A stretch of DNA of 64,000 bases from an uncultured Ruminococcus sp. (GTDB lineage Bacteria; Bacillota; Clostridia; Oscillospirales; Ruminococcaceae), in assembly GCA_949291125.1 (NCBI GenBank), contig CASEUJ010000015.1, forward strand, positions 62,001 to 126,000, given 5' to 3'. The position numbers were made by a program, and so were the translations under genes. Below the pieces are notes generated by a model. The model had not been told where the DNA came from, ran no database searches, and was given only the letters and a program-made list of their open reading frames with translations. Positions 25,165 through 33,625 of this stretch are shown piece by piece (within the stretch, counting starts at the first letter, position 1; each line of letters starts with the position of its first letter).

Positions 25165-27138
25165 ATGAAACGAAAGTATGGCGTCATGCTTGCCACAGGC
25201 GTTTTGTGGCTTTGTAGTATATTGCTTCCGCTGTTGTGCATCATGTCGCGCGCAGTGTCCCAGCGCTGGCTGGAGGTCATGCTGCTCGTGTCGCTTTTGC
25301 TGGGGCTTCTTTTGTGCGTCCAGTGGTTCTGGCTGCGTCGGATAGAACAGCAGCAGAAAATCGCGGTACATGGCGATATTGAAGTTGCTGGGATGGAAGC
25401 GCTTTTCCGCATGTCGACGCCAATGCTGATGGCGACGCATGACGGCGAGATTCTCTGGTGCAATGAAACATTTTCTTTTCGTTTTACCCAAAATCGCAAT
25501 GTTGTAGGACGCGCTGTACAGGATGTCATTCACCTGAACTTGGCGGCACTCGATCAGAGCCGTGAGCTTTTGATGGAACACAATGGACAGAGCTATCGTG
25601 TCCGTGCGACGCACAGCATCCAGGGCGAACGCGAGATCGTTGCAGTACAATTTCTGGAGATCACGGATATTCTGCGGCTGCAAAATGAGAATACCAATTC
25701 CAGACCCTGCGTGATGCTGATCGTGATTGATGGTTATGATGATCTGCTGCAATACGCCAGAGAGAGTGAAAAGGCACAGGTTTCGGCAGAAGTTGAGCGC
25801 GTACTCGATCACTTTATGCAGGGTACGGACGGCATTATCCGCAAGGTGGAAAACGATCTCTTTTATGTGGTGATCGAGTCGCGTCATCTGCGCACGATGA
25901 TGAATGGGCGTTTTCATGTACTTGATGAAGTCCGCCAGATTCGGATCAACGACCGGATGCATGTGACATTTTCCATCGGCGTGGGTGAGGGTGCATCGTC
26001 TTTGGCGGAAAGCGAAAAATTTGCGCGCCAGTCCCTCGATATGGCACTCGGCCGCGGCGGAGACCAGGCGGCAGTAAAGACCGAAAACGGCTTTTGCTTT
26101 TTCGGTGGAGCCTCCAAGGGTGTGGAGAAAAAGTCCAAGACGAAGATCCGCTCGATTGCCCTTGCAATGCAGGAACTCATCGAAAATTCTGACCAGGTCT
26201 TTCTGATGGGGCATCGTTTCGGCGACCTCGATTCCATCGGGTCGGCATGTGGTTTGGCGGGGGCGATTCGCCTGATGCAGCGCCCGGCGTATGTCGTCGC
26301 CGACCGCCAGAGCTGCCTTGCTACCCAGCTGATCGACCGTATGGAACAGTGCAAGGAAGGACCGCAGTTCATGACTCCAGAGGATGCTGTGGACAAGATC
26401 ACGGAAAACAGCCTGCTCATCATCGTCGATACGCATAATAAAGAGATTTTGGAAAGCCCGGCACTCTATCAGGCGGCACACTATGTCGTGGTGATCGACC
26501 ACCACCGTAAGACGGTCAATTTCATCGAAAATGCGGTGATCTTCCACCATGAGCCATATGCGTCGTCGGCATCGGAGATGGTGACGGAAATCATTCAGTA
26601 TTTCCGGCTTGATACCGAAATTTCCGCGATTTATGCCGATGCGCTTTTGTCCGGCATCATGCTTGATACGAAAAATTTTGTCATGCGCACCGGTGTGCGC
26701 ACCTTTGAGGCGGCGGCATATCTGCGGAAGATCGGCGCAGATACAATTCAGGTCAAGACGCTGTTCTCCAATACGATCTCGATGTATTCCATGCGTGCTC
26801 AGATCGTGGCGCACGCAGAGCTATATAAAAATAACGCGATCTCAGCGGTAAAGATCCCAAGCGAGGACGGCAGGCTCTTAGCGGCACAGGCCGCGGACGA
26901 GCTGCTCAGCATTCAGGGTGTCGAAGCATCGTTTGTGATCTATCTCACCGAAGCAGGTGTGTCGATTTCGGCGCGGTCGATGGGGAACGTGAATGTTCAG
27001 GTCATCATGGAACAAATGGGCGGCGGCGGTCATCAGACCATGGCTGCGGTGCAATTGCCGGGATGTAATATCCAAGATGCCAAAGAACAGCTGCTGATGA
27101 TCTTAGAGGCACAGGAAAAAGAACGCCAGCACGCATAA
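25165..27138 (+). CDS. gdpP: Cyclic-di-AMP phosphodiesterase GdpP
   Basis: 657 residues, the full GdpP/YybT architecture. Two N-terminal membrane spans (about 8-28 and 36-56), a PAS-like domain (about 70-170, EALFRMSTPMLMA), a degenerate GGDEF domain (about 178-310, in which the GGDEF signature itself is missing, as usual for this family), then DHH and DHHA1 domains. Catalytic metal ligands are in MGHRFGDLDSIGSA (near 346), IVDTHN, VIDHHR (near 444), and GGGGH (near 617). It hydrolyses the second messenger c-di-AMP and so influences potassium balance and cell-wall stress. RBS AAGGAGA. The gdpP-rplI-dnaB order is conserved in Firmicutes. Confidence 0.96.
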   Translation: MKRKYGVMLATGVLWLCSILLPLLCIMSRAVSQRWLEVMLLVSLLLGLLLCVQWFWLRRIEQQQKIAVHGDIEVAGMEALFRMSTPMLMATHDGEILWCNETFSFRFTQNRNVVGRAVQDVIHLNLAALDQSRELLMEHNGQSYRVRATHSIQGEREIVAVQFLEITDILRLQNENTNSRPCVMLIVIDGYDDLLQYARESEKAQVSAEVERVLDHFMQGTDGIIRKVENDLFYVVIESRHLRTMMNGRFHVLDEVRQIRINDRMHVTFSIGVGEGASSLAESEKFARQSLDMALGRGGDQAAVKTENGFCFFGGASKGVEKKSKTKIRSIALAMQELIENSDQVFLMGHRFGDLDSIGSACGLAGAIRLMQRPAYVVADRQSCLATQLIDRMEQCKEGPQFMTPEDAVDKITENSLLIIVDTHNKEILESPALYQAAHYVVVIDHHRKTVNFIENAVIFHHEPYASSASEMVTEIIQYFRLDTEISAIYADALLSGIMLDTKNFVMRTGVRTFEAAAYLRKIGADTIQVKTLFSNTISMYSMRAQIVAHAELYKNNAISAVKIPSEDGRLLAAQAADELLSIQGVEASFVIYLTEAGVSISARSMGNVNVQVIMEQMGGGGHQTMAAVQLPGCNIQDAKEQLLMILEAQEKERQHA

Positions 27139-27157
27139 ATAGGAGGGTTTGTGTATT

Positions 27158-27604
27158 ATGAAAGTCATCTTTTTACAGGACGTCAAAGGCTCTGGGAAAA
27201 AGGGCGAAGTCAAAAATGTCGCAGACGGTTATGCACGCAATATGCTGCTCAAAAACGGGCTTGCAGTAGAAGCGACGGCGAAAAATCTGTCTGAACTCGC
27301 CGGGAAACAGTCATCTGCGGCACACAAGATCGATGTTGAAAAACAGCAGGCACGCGACATTGCCGCAAAACTCGACGGAAAAACGGTGCGTGCGGCGGCG
27401 AAGGCAGGAAACGGGGGACGGCTCTTTGGGGCTGTCACTGCGGCACAGATCGCAGCATGCATCGAACAGCAGTATCAGTGTAAGATCGACAAGAAAAAGA
27501 TCTCTCTGAAAACCGATATCAAGAACTTCGGTACCTATACCGCGGAGATCCGGCTCTATTCCGGTATTTCTGCAACGGTTACTGTTGAGGTTGTAGAAGC
27601 CTAA
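27158..27604 (+). CDS. rplI: 50S ribosomal protein bL9
   Basis: 148 residues. The N-terminal RNA-binding domain [21 protein letters not shown] and the [12 protein letters not shown] motif are diagnostic. A long connecting helix and the C-terminal domain (about 80-148) follow. ATG 27158 is used because AGGAGG (27141-27146) lies 11 bases upstream; the TTG at 27149 is too close to it. It sits 19 bases after gdpP and is separated from dnaB by a terminator-like hairpin. Confidence 0.97.
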   Translation: MKVIFLQDVKGSGKKGEVKNVADGYARNMLLKNGLAVEATAKNLSELAGKQSSAAHKIDVEKQQARDIAAKLDGKTVRAAAKAGNGGRLFGAVTAAQIAACIEQQYQCKIDKKKISLKTDIKNFGTYTAEIRLYSGISATVTVEVVEA

Positions 27605-27622
27605 TTGTATAAAAGCTACGGG

Positions 27623-27654
27623 TGGGTGTCTGTCTTGGACACACACCCATTTTG
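27623..27654 (+). terminator. Hairpin between rplI and dnaB
   Basis: TGGGTGTCTGTC pairs with GACACACACCCA (one mismatch), three-base loop, then TTTTG. It is a weak intrinsic terminator or attenuator that would reduce dnaB relative to rplI transcription. Confidence 0.6.
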
Positions 27655-27684
27655 TATCATTTCTCCCTGAAAGGAGCATACCAA

Positions 27685-29040
27685 GTGGCACAGACAGGAA
27701 TTTCTTATACGCCCAATGAATCCGCAGAATTACCCTTCAGCTTAGAGGCGGAACAGACGGTTTTGGGTGCGATCCTGATCGATCCCGGCGTGATGCCGAT
27801 CGTTGTGGAAACGATTCGATCCGAATGCTTTTATCTGGAGCATCACCGCGCGCTGTTCGATATCATGATGCAGATGTTTACTTCCGGTGAAAAGGCAGAT
27901 GCGATTACGGTTTTGAATGCGGCGGTCGAACGCGGCGTATTTGAAACAGCCGACGAGGGAAGAAAATATCTGGCGGCATTGGTCAATATTGTGCCGTCCA
28001 CCTCTAATATCGAAAGCTATTGCGCGATCGTCGCCGAAAAGTATTATATTCGATGTTTGGCGTTTGCGGCGCGTGGCATCTTGCAGGATATCCAGACCGG
28101 CGATTATCAGGCACAGACGCTGCTCGATGCCGCAGAACAACGCATTTTCGATATCCGGCAGGGTCGCGACGTACAGGGATTGGTCAAGATCGGCGATGCC
28201 ATCTGTGAGGCGTATGACCGCATCGGCAAGATTTCGGGCCCTGACCGCGAAAAATACCTCGGTGCAAAGACGGGCTTTACATATCTTGATACCGTGACTT
28301 CGGGTCTGAATAAGTCAGATCTCATCCTGATCGCGGCACGTCCGGGTATGGGTAAGACATCGTTTGCCCTCAATATTGCCACCAATGTGGCACGCCGCAG
28401 CGAAAAGGAAGTTGCGGTTTTTTCACTCGAAATGTCAAAGGAACAGCTCGCAACGCGTATGCTCTCGACTGAAGCTCTCGTAGACTCCAATAAGCTCCGC
28501 AACGGATTTCTCACCAGTGAGGACTGGGTGCGGTTGGCATCGAGCGCCGGGGTGCTCAGTGGTTTGCCCATGTATATCGATGATACCGCAAGCGTGACTG
28601 TACAGCAGATCAAGGCCAAGCTGCGGCGGATGAAGAACTTAGGGCTTGTCGTCATCGACTACCTCCAGCTAATGGGCAGTACCTTGCGCACGGACAACCG
28701 CGTACTGATTATCTCGGAGATTACCCGACAGCTGAAGATCATGGCAAAAGAGCTGGACATCCCAGTGATCGTCCTGTCTCAGCTTTCCCGTGGACCGGAA
28801 AGCCGAACGGATAAGCGGCCGATGCTGTCCGATCTGCGTGAATCCGGCTCGATCGAGCAGGACGCGGATATCGTCATGTTCCTCTACCGCGATGCGTATT
28901 ATAACAAGGAAAGCCAGACCCCCAATGTGTCGGAATGTATTGTCGCAAAAAATCGTCACGGCGAAACCGGTACGATTCAGCTTGTCTGGGACGGTCAGTT
29001 TACACGTTTTTCGGATGCGGAGATGCGCCGTGAAGGGTGA
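27685..29040 (+). CDS. dnaB: Replicative DNA helicase DnaB
   Basis: 451 residues from a GTG at 27685 with AAGGAG 8 bases upstream; the frame is open to 27622, but that region lies in the hairpin. It unwinds DNA at the replication fork as a hexamer. The N-terminal domain (about 12-150) starts LPFSLEAEQTVLGAIL. The RecA-like C-terminal domain has Walker A AARPGMGKTSFALN (about 213-226), VFSLEMSKEQL, Walker B LVVIDYLQLM and the arginine-finger region. The C-terminus KNRHGETGTIQL ends as in other DnaB proteins. tilS starts 7 bases after its stop. Confidence 0.97.
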   Translation: MAQTGISYTPNESAELPFSLEAEQTVLGAILIDPGVMPIVVETIRSECFYLEHHRALFDIMMQMFTSGEKADAITVLNAAVERGVFETADEGRKYLAALVNIVPSTSNIESYCAIVAEKYYIRCLAFAARGILQDIQTGDYQAQTLLDAAEQRIFDIRQGRDVQGLVKIGDAICEAYDRIGKISGPDREKYLGAKTGFTYLDTVTSGLNKSDLILIAARPGMGKTSFALNIATNVARRSEKEVAVFSLEMSKEQLATRMLSTEALVDSNKLRNGFLTSEDWVRLASSAGVLSGLPMYIDDTASVTVQQIKAKLRRMKNLGLVVIDYLQLMGSTLRTDNRVLIISEITRQLKIMAKELDIPVIVLSQLSRGPESRTDKRPMLSDLRESGSIEQDADIVMFLYRDAYYNKESQTPNVSECIVAKNRHGETGTIQLVWDGQFTRFSDAEMRREG

Positions 29041-29047
29041 TGCTCTG

Positions 29048-30382
29048 ATGCGTCGGGTGCAGACACGGCTGATGGAAACTGTACGTTCCGGCGAAACCGT
29101 TTGTATCGCATTGTCTGGCGGAGCAGACAGTGTATGCCTGCTCCGGTGTCTGTCTGATCTGAAGCAGACGTGTGGCATTTTTGTCACAGCGGTGCATGTC
29201 AACCACCATTTGCGAGGTGCGGAAAGTGACCGGGATCAACAGTTTTGTCAGACGCTTTGTGGCGAGTTGGATGTGCCGCTGAAGATTATTTCAGTGGATG
29301 TGGAATCCCTCGCCAAGACACAAAAAATTTCCATCGAACTTGCCGCCCGCCGGTGTCGCTATGCGGCGTTTGAAACCATTGCGGCAGATTGGATCGCCAC
29401 GGCACACACCGCGTCCGACAATGCAGAAACATTGATCCATCGGTTGGTGCGCGGCGCATCTCTTCACGGATTGACATCGATTCCGCCAGTGAATGGGCGA
29501 TATCTGCGGCCGATGCTCGATGTGACACGTGCAGAGGTGGAGGCGTATTTGGAAGCCTACTCTCAATCCTATGTCACTGACAGTACAAATTTGACCGATC
29601 AATACACTCGAAATCGCATCCGCCATCAGATTATGCCGGCGTTAGAAACGCTTAATCCGTCCTTTGTTCGCACCGCTTCTCACACCATTCGCAGCCTGTC
29701 CCGTGAGGACGACTATCTCTCCAAACAGGCGGTGGCAGCATATGCGGCGTGTTTTGACGGAAGCCATATGCTTACCGGGATTGCGGCGCTACACCCGGCG
29801 ATTCGCATCCGGTGTCTGGCAAAGCTGTTGGAGCATCATGAACTTTCGTATGATGCGCCCTTGTTAGAGCGATTGGAACAGCTTTGTCAGCACGGCGGCA
29901 GATGGGAGATCGCCGGCAATGTTTACGCCGTCGCAAAACCGGGCATGCTTTGGATTGAGATCATCCCAGAGCCGCAGCAAACACCCCAGCCGGTACCGCT
30001 TCAAATCGGCAAAACCCGACTCTATCCGGGATTTTTCTGTAGGGCACAGCGCATGGATGCCGCGGCATGGAAAAAAGCTCGAATTGTTCATAAAAATTTT
30101 GCAAATTACTATCTAGATTATGATAAAATAAAAGGTGACTTATTCCTCTCCCCGCGCTTTCCCGGAGCAAGGATGCGGCTTTCCGGCAGGAACTTTACGA
30201 CGTTGCTCAAAAAAAGCATTCAGGCAAATGTGCCGAAAGAGCGGCGAGATACGCTGCATCTGTTGTGTGATGCGGAAGGCATTGTCTGGGCAGAGTTTAT
30301 CGGTATTGCGGACCGTGTCGCGCCAAGGGCGGATACAGCACACATTCTGTGCATTTCTGTGCAGGCAGAAGAGATTGGATAA
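29048..30382 (+). CDS. tilS: tRNA(Ile)-lysidine synthetase
   Basis: 444 residues. It attaches lysine to C34 of the AUA-decoding isoleucine tRNA. The N-type ATP pyrophosphatase P-loop is ALSGGADSVCLLRCL (SGGxDS), followed by AVHVNHHLRG and ATAHTASDNAETLIHRLVRG, the family signature. The substrate-specific C-terminal domains follow (residues about 210-444). ATG 29048 with AAGGGTGAT before it is preferred; a GTG at 29030 overlapping dnaB is the alternative. The frame stays open to 28790 across dnaB but has no start signal there. ftsH follows after 99 bases, which hold only a small hairpin. Confidence 0.94.
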   Translation: MRRVQTRLMETVRSGETVCIALSGGADSVCLLRCLSDLKQTCGIFVTAVHVNHHLRGAESDRDQQFCQTLCGELDVPLKIISVDVESLAKTQKISIELAARRCRYAAFETIAADWIATAHTASDNAETLIHRLVRGASLHGLTSIPPVNGRYLRPMLDVTRAEVEAYLEAYSQSYVTDSTNLTDQYTRNRIRHQIMPALETLNPSFVRTASHTIRSLSREDDYLSKQAVAAYAACFDGSHMLTGIAALHPAIRIRCLAKLLEHHELSYDAPLLERLEQLCQHGGRWEIAGNVYAVAKPGMLWIEIIPEPQQTPQPVPLQIGKTRLYPGFFCRAQRMDAAAWKKARIVHKNFANYYLDYDKIKGDLFLSPRFPGARMRLSGRNFTTLLKKSIQANVPKERRDTLHLLCDAEGIVWAEFIGIADRVAPRADTAHILCISVQAEEIG

Positions 30383-30481
30383 GCCGGTATCAATTGAGAA
30401 AGAAACCATCAGGAAAACGTGCGGCGTCGATCTGAAAAACGCCGACGGGAAAAACATCAATCAGAAATGGAGTGAATGTGA

Positions 30482-32470
30482 TTGACACCAAAGAAAGGCC
30501 GTGGAGTTGGAACCTATCTGTTGATTGCGGTGCTGTTAATTGCGGCGCTGATCTTTTTATTGCCGAATCTAAACCGAAATACCGATAGCTATACCTATTC
30601 CGAGATTATCTCCTATTTTGACGAAAAAGAAGTCGCGTCTTATACGCTTGATCTCGGCTCAGGGGAGTTGGAAATGACGCTTGACAGCGGCGAACGGATC
30701 ACCTATGAAGTGCCGTATGTGGCGCAATTTTTGGACGACACCGAAAACTATCGGAAGCAGTATAACCAAACACATGATGAGCCGGTAGAATACGACTACT
30801 ATGAAGTACGCGATTCCTCGTGGCTGCTCACCATCATCCCGACGGTCATTCTGGTAGTGATGATGATTTTCCTGTTCGTTTTCATGATGCGTCAGGCAAA
30901 CGGCGGCGGAAAGTATACCTCGTTCGGCAAGGCAAATATTAAAAACCAGCTGAACACCCGAAAGGCGACTTTCGCGGACGTGGCTGGCGCCGATGAGGAA
31001 AAACATGAACTCGAGGAGATTGTGGACTTCCTCAAAAATCCGAAGAAATACAGCGACATTGGTGCACGGATTCCGAAGGGCGTTCTTCTGATGGGACCGC
31101 CCGGAACGGGTAAAACACTTTTGGCACGCGCTGTGGCAGGGGAGGCCGGCTGTCCGTTTTTCTCGATCTCCGGTTCGGATTTTGTGGAAATGTTTGTGGG
31201 CGTGGGTGCATCTCGTGTGCGTGACCTCTTTGAACAGGCGAAGAAGAATGCGCCGGCGATCATCTTCATCGACGAGATCGACGCCGTTGGCCGTCACCGC
31301 GGTACTGGCATCGGCGGTGGACATGATGAGCGTGAACAGACCCTCAACCAGTTGCTTGTGGAGATGGACGGCTTTACCGGCAAGGACAACGTCATCGTCA
31401 TTGCGGCGACAAACCGCCGAGACATTCTCGATCCGGCGCTGTTGCGTCCGGGGCGTTTTGACCGCCAGATCGTGGTGGGCTATCCGGATGTGAAGGGACG
31501 TGAACAGATTCTGCGTGTTCATACGAAAAATAAGAGCGTCGGGCCGGATGTGGATCTGACTACTATCGCAAAATCCACTGTCGGCTTTACTGGTGCAGAC
31601 CTGGAGAACTTAGTCAACGAAGCGTGTCTGCTTGCGGCGCGCAAGAATAAAAAGGCATTCACCATGGAGGAAATCCAGGAGGCAACGATCAAGGTCATTG
31701 CCGGTCCGGAGAAGAAGTCCCATAAGGTTACTCCAAAAGAAAAGCGGCTTACTGCATTCCACGAGGCTGGTCACGCCGTCTGCACTTATTACTGCGATCA
31801 TCAGGATAAGGTGCATCAAGTGTCCATCATTCCGCGCGGTATGGCGGGCGGCTATACCATGTCCCTTCCGGAACAGGACAAGAGTTTTGTTTCCAAACGG
31901 GAAATGGAAGAGAACATCATTACCCTTCTTGGTGGACGTGTGGCAGAGGCTCTGGTGCTCGACGATATTTCTACCGGTGCCTCCAACGACTTAGAGCGTG
32001 CCACATCTACGGCTCGGAGCATGGTAACCCGCTATGGCTTTAGCAAAAAGATGGGACCGGTGGTCTATGGCAATGACCAGAGCGAAGTGTTCTTAGGACG
32101 CGATCTGGGCTCGTCCCGGGATTATTCCGATCGCGTTGCCGGTGAGATCGACGACGAAGTGCGTGCCATTATTGAAACCGCTTACACCAAGGCAGAGGAG
32201 ATCTTAAAGGCACACATGGATCAGTTAGAACGCCTGGCGAAATATCTGATGCTGCACGAAAAGATCGAGCGCGATGACTTTGAAAAGCTCATGCGCGGCG
32301 AGATGCCGGCGGAGATGTTTGAAGAACCGAAGGCAGAAGATGCAGCTGAATCGGATAAGGTGCAGGTGGAACCTACAGATGTTCCGAAAGTGATTGCACC
32401 GGATGCCGATCCGATTCAGTCGGATATGCCGGATACACCCCCAGCAGATTCGGATCAGCCGCAGGCATGA
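30482..32470 (+). CDS. ftsH: ATP-dependent zinc metalloprotease FtsH
   Basis: 662 residues from a TTG at 30482 with GGAGTGA 6 bases upstream. Membrane-anchored AAA+ protease that degrades misfolded or short-lived membrane and cytosolic proteins. Spans at about 10-29 and 113-135 flank an extracytoplasmic domain. The AAA module has Walker [11 protein letters not shown], Walker [10 protein letters not shown] and the second region of homology [19 protein letters not shown]. The zinc site HEAGHAV lies near residue 423. The C-terminal 60 residues are acidic and proline-rich (repeated Asp/Glu/Pro/Ala) and probably disordered. It ends the run rnj-gdpP-rplI-dnaB-tilS-ftsH. Confidence 0.97.
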   Translation: MTPKKGRGVGTYLLIAVLLIAALIFLLPNLNRNTDSYTYSEIISYFDEKEVASYTLDLGSGELEMTLDSGERITYEVPYVAQFLDDTENYRKQYNQTHDEPVEYDYYEVRDSSWLLTIIPTVILVVMMIFLFVFMMRQANGGGKYTSFGKANIKNQLNTRKATFADVAGADEEKHELEEIVDFLKNPKKYSDIGARIPKGVLLMGPPGTGKTLLARAVAGEAGCPFFSISGSDFVEMFVGVGASRVRDLFEQAKKNAPAIIFIDEIDAVGRHRGTGIGGGHDEREQTLNQLLVEMDGFTGKDNVIVIAATNRRDILDPALLRPGRFDRQIVVGYPDVKGREQILRVHTKNKSVGPDVDLTTIAKSTVGFTGADLENLVNEACLLAARKNKKAFTMEEIQEATIKVIAGPEKKSHKVTPKEKRLTAFHEAGHAVCTYYCDHQDKVHQVSIIPRGMAGGYTMSLPEQDKSFVSKREMEENIITLLGGRVAEALVLDDISTGASNDLERATSTARSMVTRYGFSKKMGPVVYGNDQSEVFLGRDLGSSRDYSDRVAGEIDDEVRAIIETAYTKAEEILKAHMDQLERLAKYLMLHEKIERDDFEKLMRGEMPAEMFEEPKAEDAAESDKVQVEPTDVPKVIAPDADPIQSDMPDTPPADSDQPQA

Positions 32471-32533
32471 TCCCTTTTCGCATGGAATACAGCATATTTG
32501 AAATTCAAAGCAGTTTCAAGATCACATAATAAT

Positions 32534-32574
32534 AAAGCTGTCTACACGGCGTCATCACCGTGCAGACAGCTTTT
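32534..32574. terminator. Bidirectional terminator between ftsH and luxS
   Basis: AAAGCTGTCTACACGG pairs with CCGTGCAGACAGCTTT, followed by TTTTTG on plus and by TTTATT on minus. It serves both convergent genes. Confidence 0.94.
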
Positions 32575-32590
32575 TGCATGTCATCATCGT

Positions 32591-33073
32591 TTAATCTGGG
32601 CAGACTTCTCTGGGATAGCGCAGCATCTTCGGCGTCCAGCCTTCCATCACCGGCAGCATTTCAATTGCCATCCGTTTTGCGCCGTCTAAGTCGTGGGCAA
32701 GATAATTGCCACACTCCTGTCGCTTTGCACCGGGGATCTCTCCAGAAAAGCCCGCGATAAAGCGCAAACTATCCTGTACCAGCCGGATTGCTGCATCACC
32801 CGGCACGCTGTCCCGGGTTAGAAAATAAAATCCCGTCCGACAGCCCATTGGCCCTGCATAGATAATGCCATTGGCATATGAAGAGTTGCGGACATACGTT
32901 GCAAAGAGATGCTCGAAAGAATGCATGGCATTGTTCTCGAGATAGTCGCCCTCTGGATTATTTGGCAGCTTCATGCGTAGGTCATAGGTGATGACATCTC
33001 CGTCGATCCGTGAAATGTACATGCCACGTTTGAGATAATCGTGGTTGATCGTAAAGCTTTTGATCTGTTTCAT
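32591..33073 (-). CDS. luxS: S-ribosylhomocysteine lyase
   Basis: 160 residues. It cleaves S-ribosylhomocysteine to homocysteine and the autoinducer-2 precursor DPD in the activated methyl cycle. Metal ligands are H51 and H55 in HSFEH (E54 is catalytic) and C121 in QECGNY; the catalytic Cys is C78 in GCRTGFY. All expected active-site residues are present. ATG 33073 is used, with AAAAGGAG about 11 bases upstream; a TTG eight codons earlier overlaps the RBS. No other sulfur gene is adjacent. The 185-base gap upstream holds no gene and no clear promoter. Confidence 0.96.
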   Translation of the reverse strand: MKQIKSFTINHDYLKRGMYISRIDGDVITYDLRMKLPNNPEGDYLENNAMHSFEHLFATYVRNSSYANGIIYAGPMGCRTGFYFLTRDSVPGDAAIRLVQDSLRFIAGFSGEIPGAKRQECGNYLAHDLDGAKRMAIEMLPVMEGWTPKMLRYPREVCPD

Positions 33074-33258
33074 GTTATGCTCGGCTCCTTTTTGCAATGG
33101 AAAGTGTAGGCGGTCGGACAGCGTGTTTATATAAATGTATATGCACGTCTTTTTGGCATAATTTCACGTCTACTGCGTTAAAAATTCTTGCCTTGTGTCC
33201 GCGAAAATCTGCTGGAAAATCCGCATATGAACACGCTCTAGATTCGTAGGGTTATGTT

Positions 33259-33492
33259 TCATTTTTTGGAGATCTGGCTGCCCAGTGTGCGGATCATTTC
33301 GAGATCATCTTCCGTTACGCGCATATTGGTGCAAAGTTCTTTGCCTGAAGAAGTGGTCAGTGTGATTTCAATGACGCTTCCGGCATCGATACAGCCGGAC
33401 GCCGCACGAAAAAACTGCGGAACTTTCGGGTGATTCCGTTGAAATCGATCCAGCATTCCCTTGAGCTGGAGCAGTGTTTTCGGATTGATCAT
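33259..33492 (-). CDS. Small conserved-type protein of unknown function
   Basis: 77 residues. A helical N-terminus (LLQLKGMLDRFQRNHPKVPQ) is followed by a beta-rich half with GSVIEITLTTSSGKELCTN and a final helix DDLEMIRTLGSQI. There is no signal peptide or membrane span, and only two cysteines. RBS GGAGGA 9 bases before ATG and a good promoter at 33544-33572 support a real gene. I do not recognise a named family. It is the first gene upstream of luxS on the same strand, 185 bases away, with no functional link visible. Confidence 0.8.
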   Translation of the reverse strand: MINPKTLLQLKGMLDRFQRNHPKVPQFFRAASGCIDAGSVIEITLTTSSGKELCTNMRVTEDDLEMIRTLGSQISKK

Positions 33493-33543
33493 ATCTGTCT
33501 GTCCTCCATCTGCTGTAAATGATTTTTGTTTGATCTGCTACTT

Positions 33544-33572
33544 ATTGTAACACGTTTTTGGGAGAATGTCAA
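33544..33572 (-). promoter_or_regulatory. Promoter of the small unknown gene
   Basis: Minus strand: TTGACA (33572-33567), 17-base spacer, TACAAT (33549-33544). Confidence 0.85.
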
Positions 33573-33625
33573 TCATGGAGCCAAAGCACAGCACAGCGAT
33601 GGGATTATAACTTTTAGAAGAAGTC

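Noticed and set aside
25135-26814. 559-codon minus-strand open frame across gdpP
   Set aside because: Codon-bias shadow of a full-length, well-conserved gdpP; no RBS or promoter.
28790-29047. Long N-terminal extension of tilS inside dnaB
   Set aside because: Overlaps the conserved end of dnaB in another frame, without a start signal.
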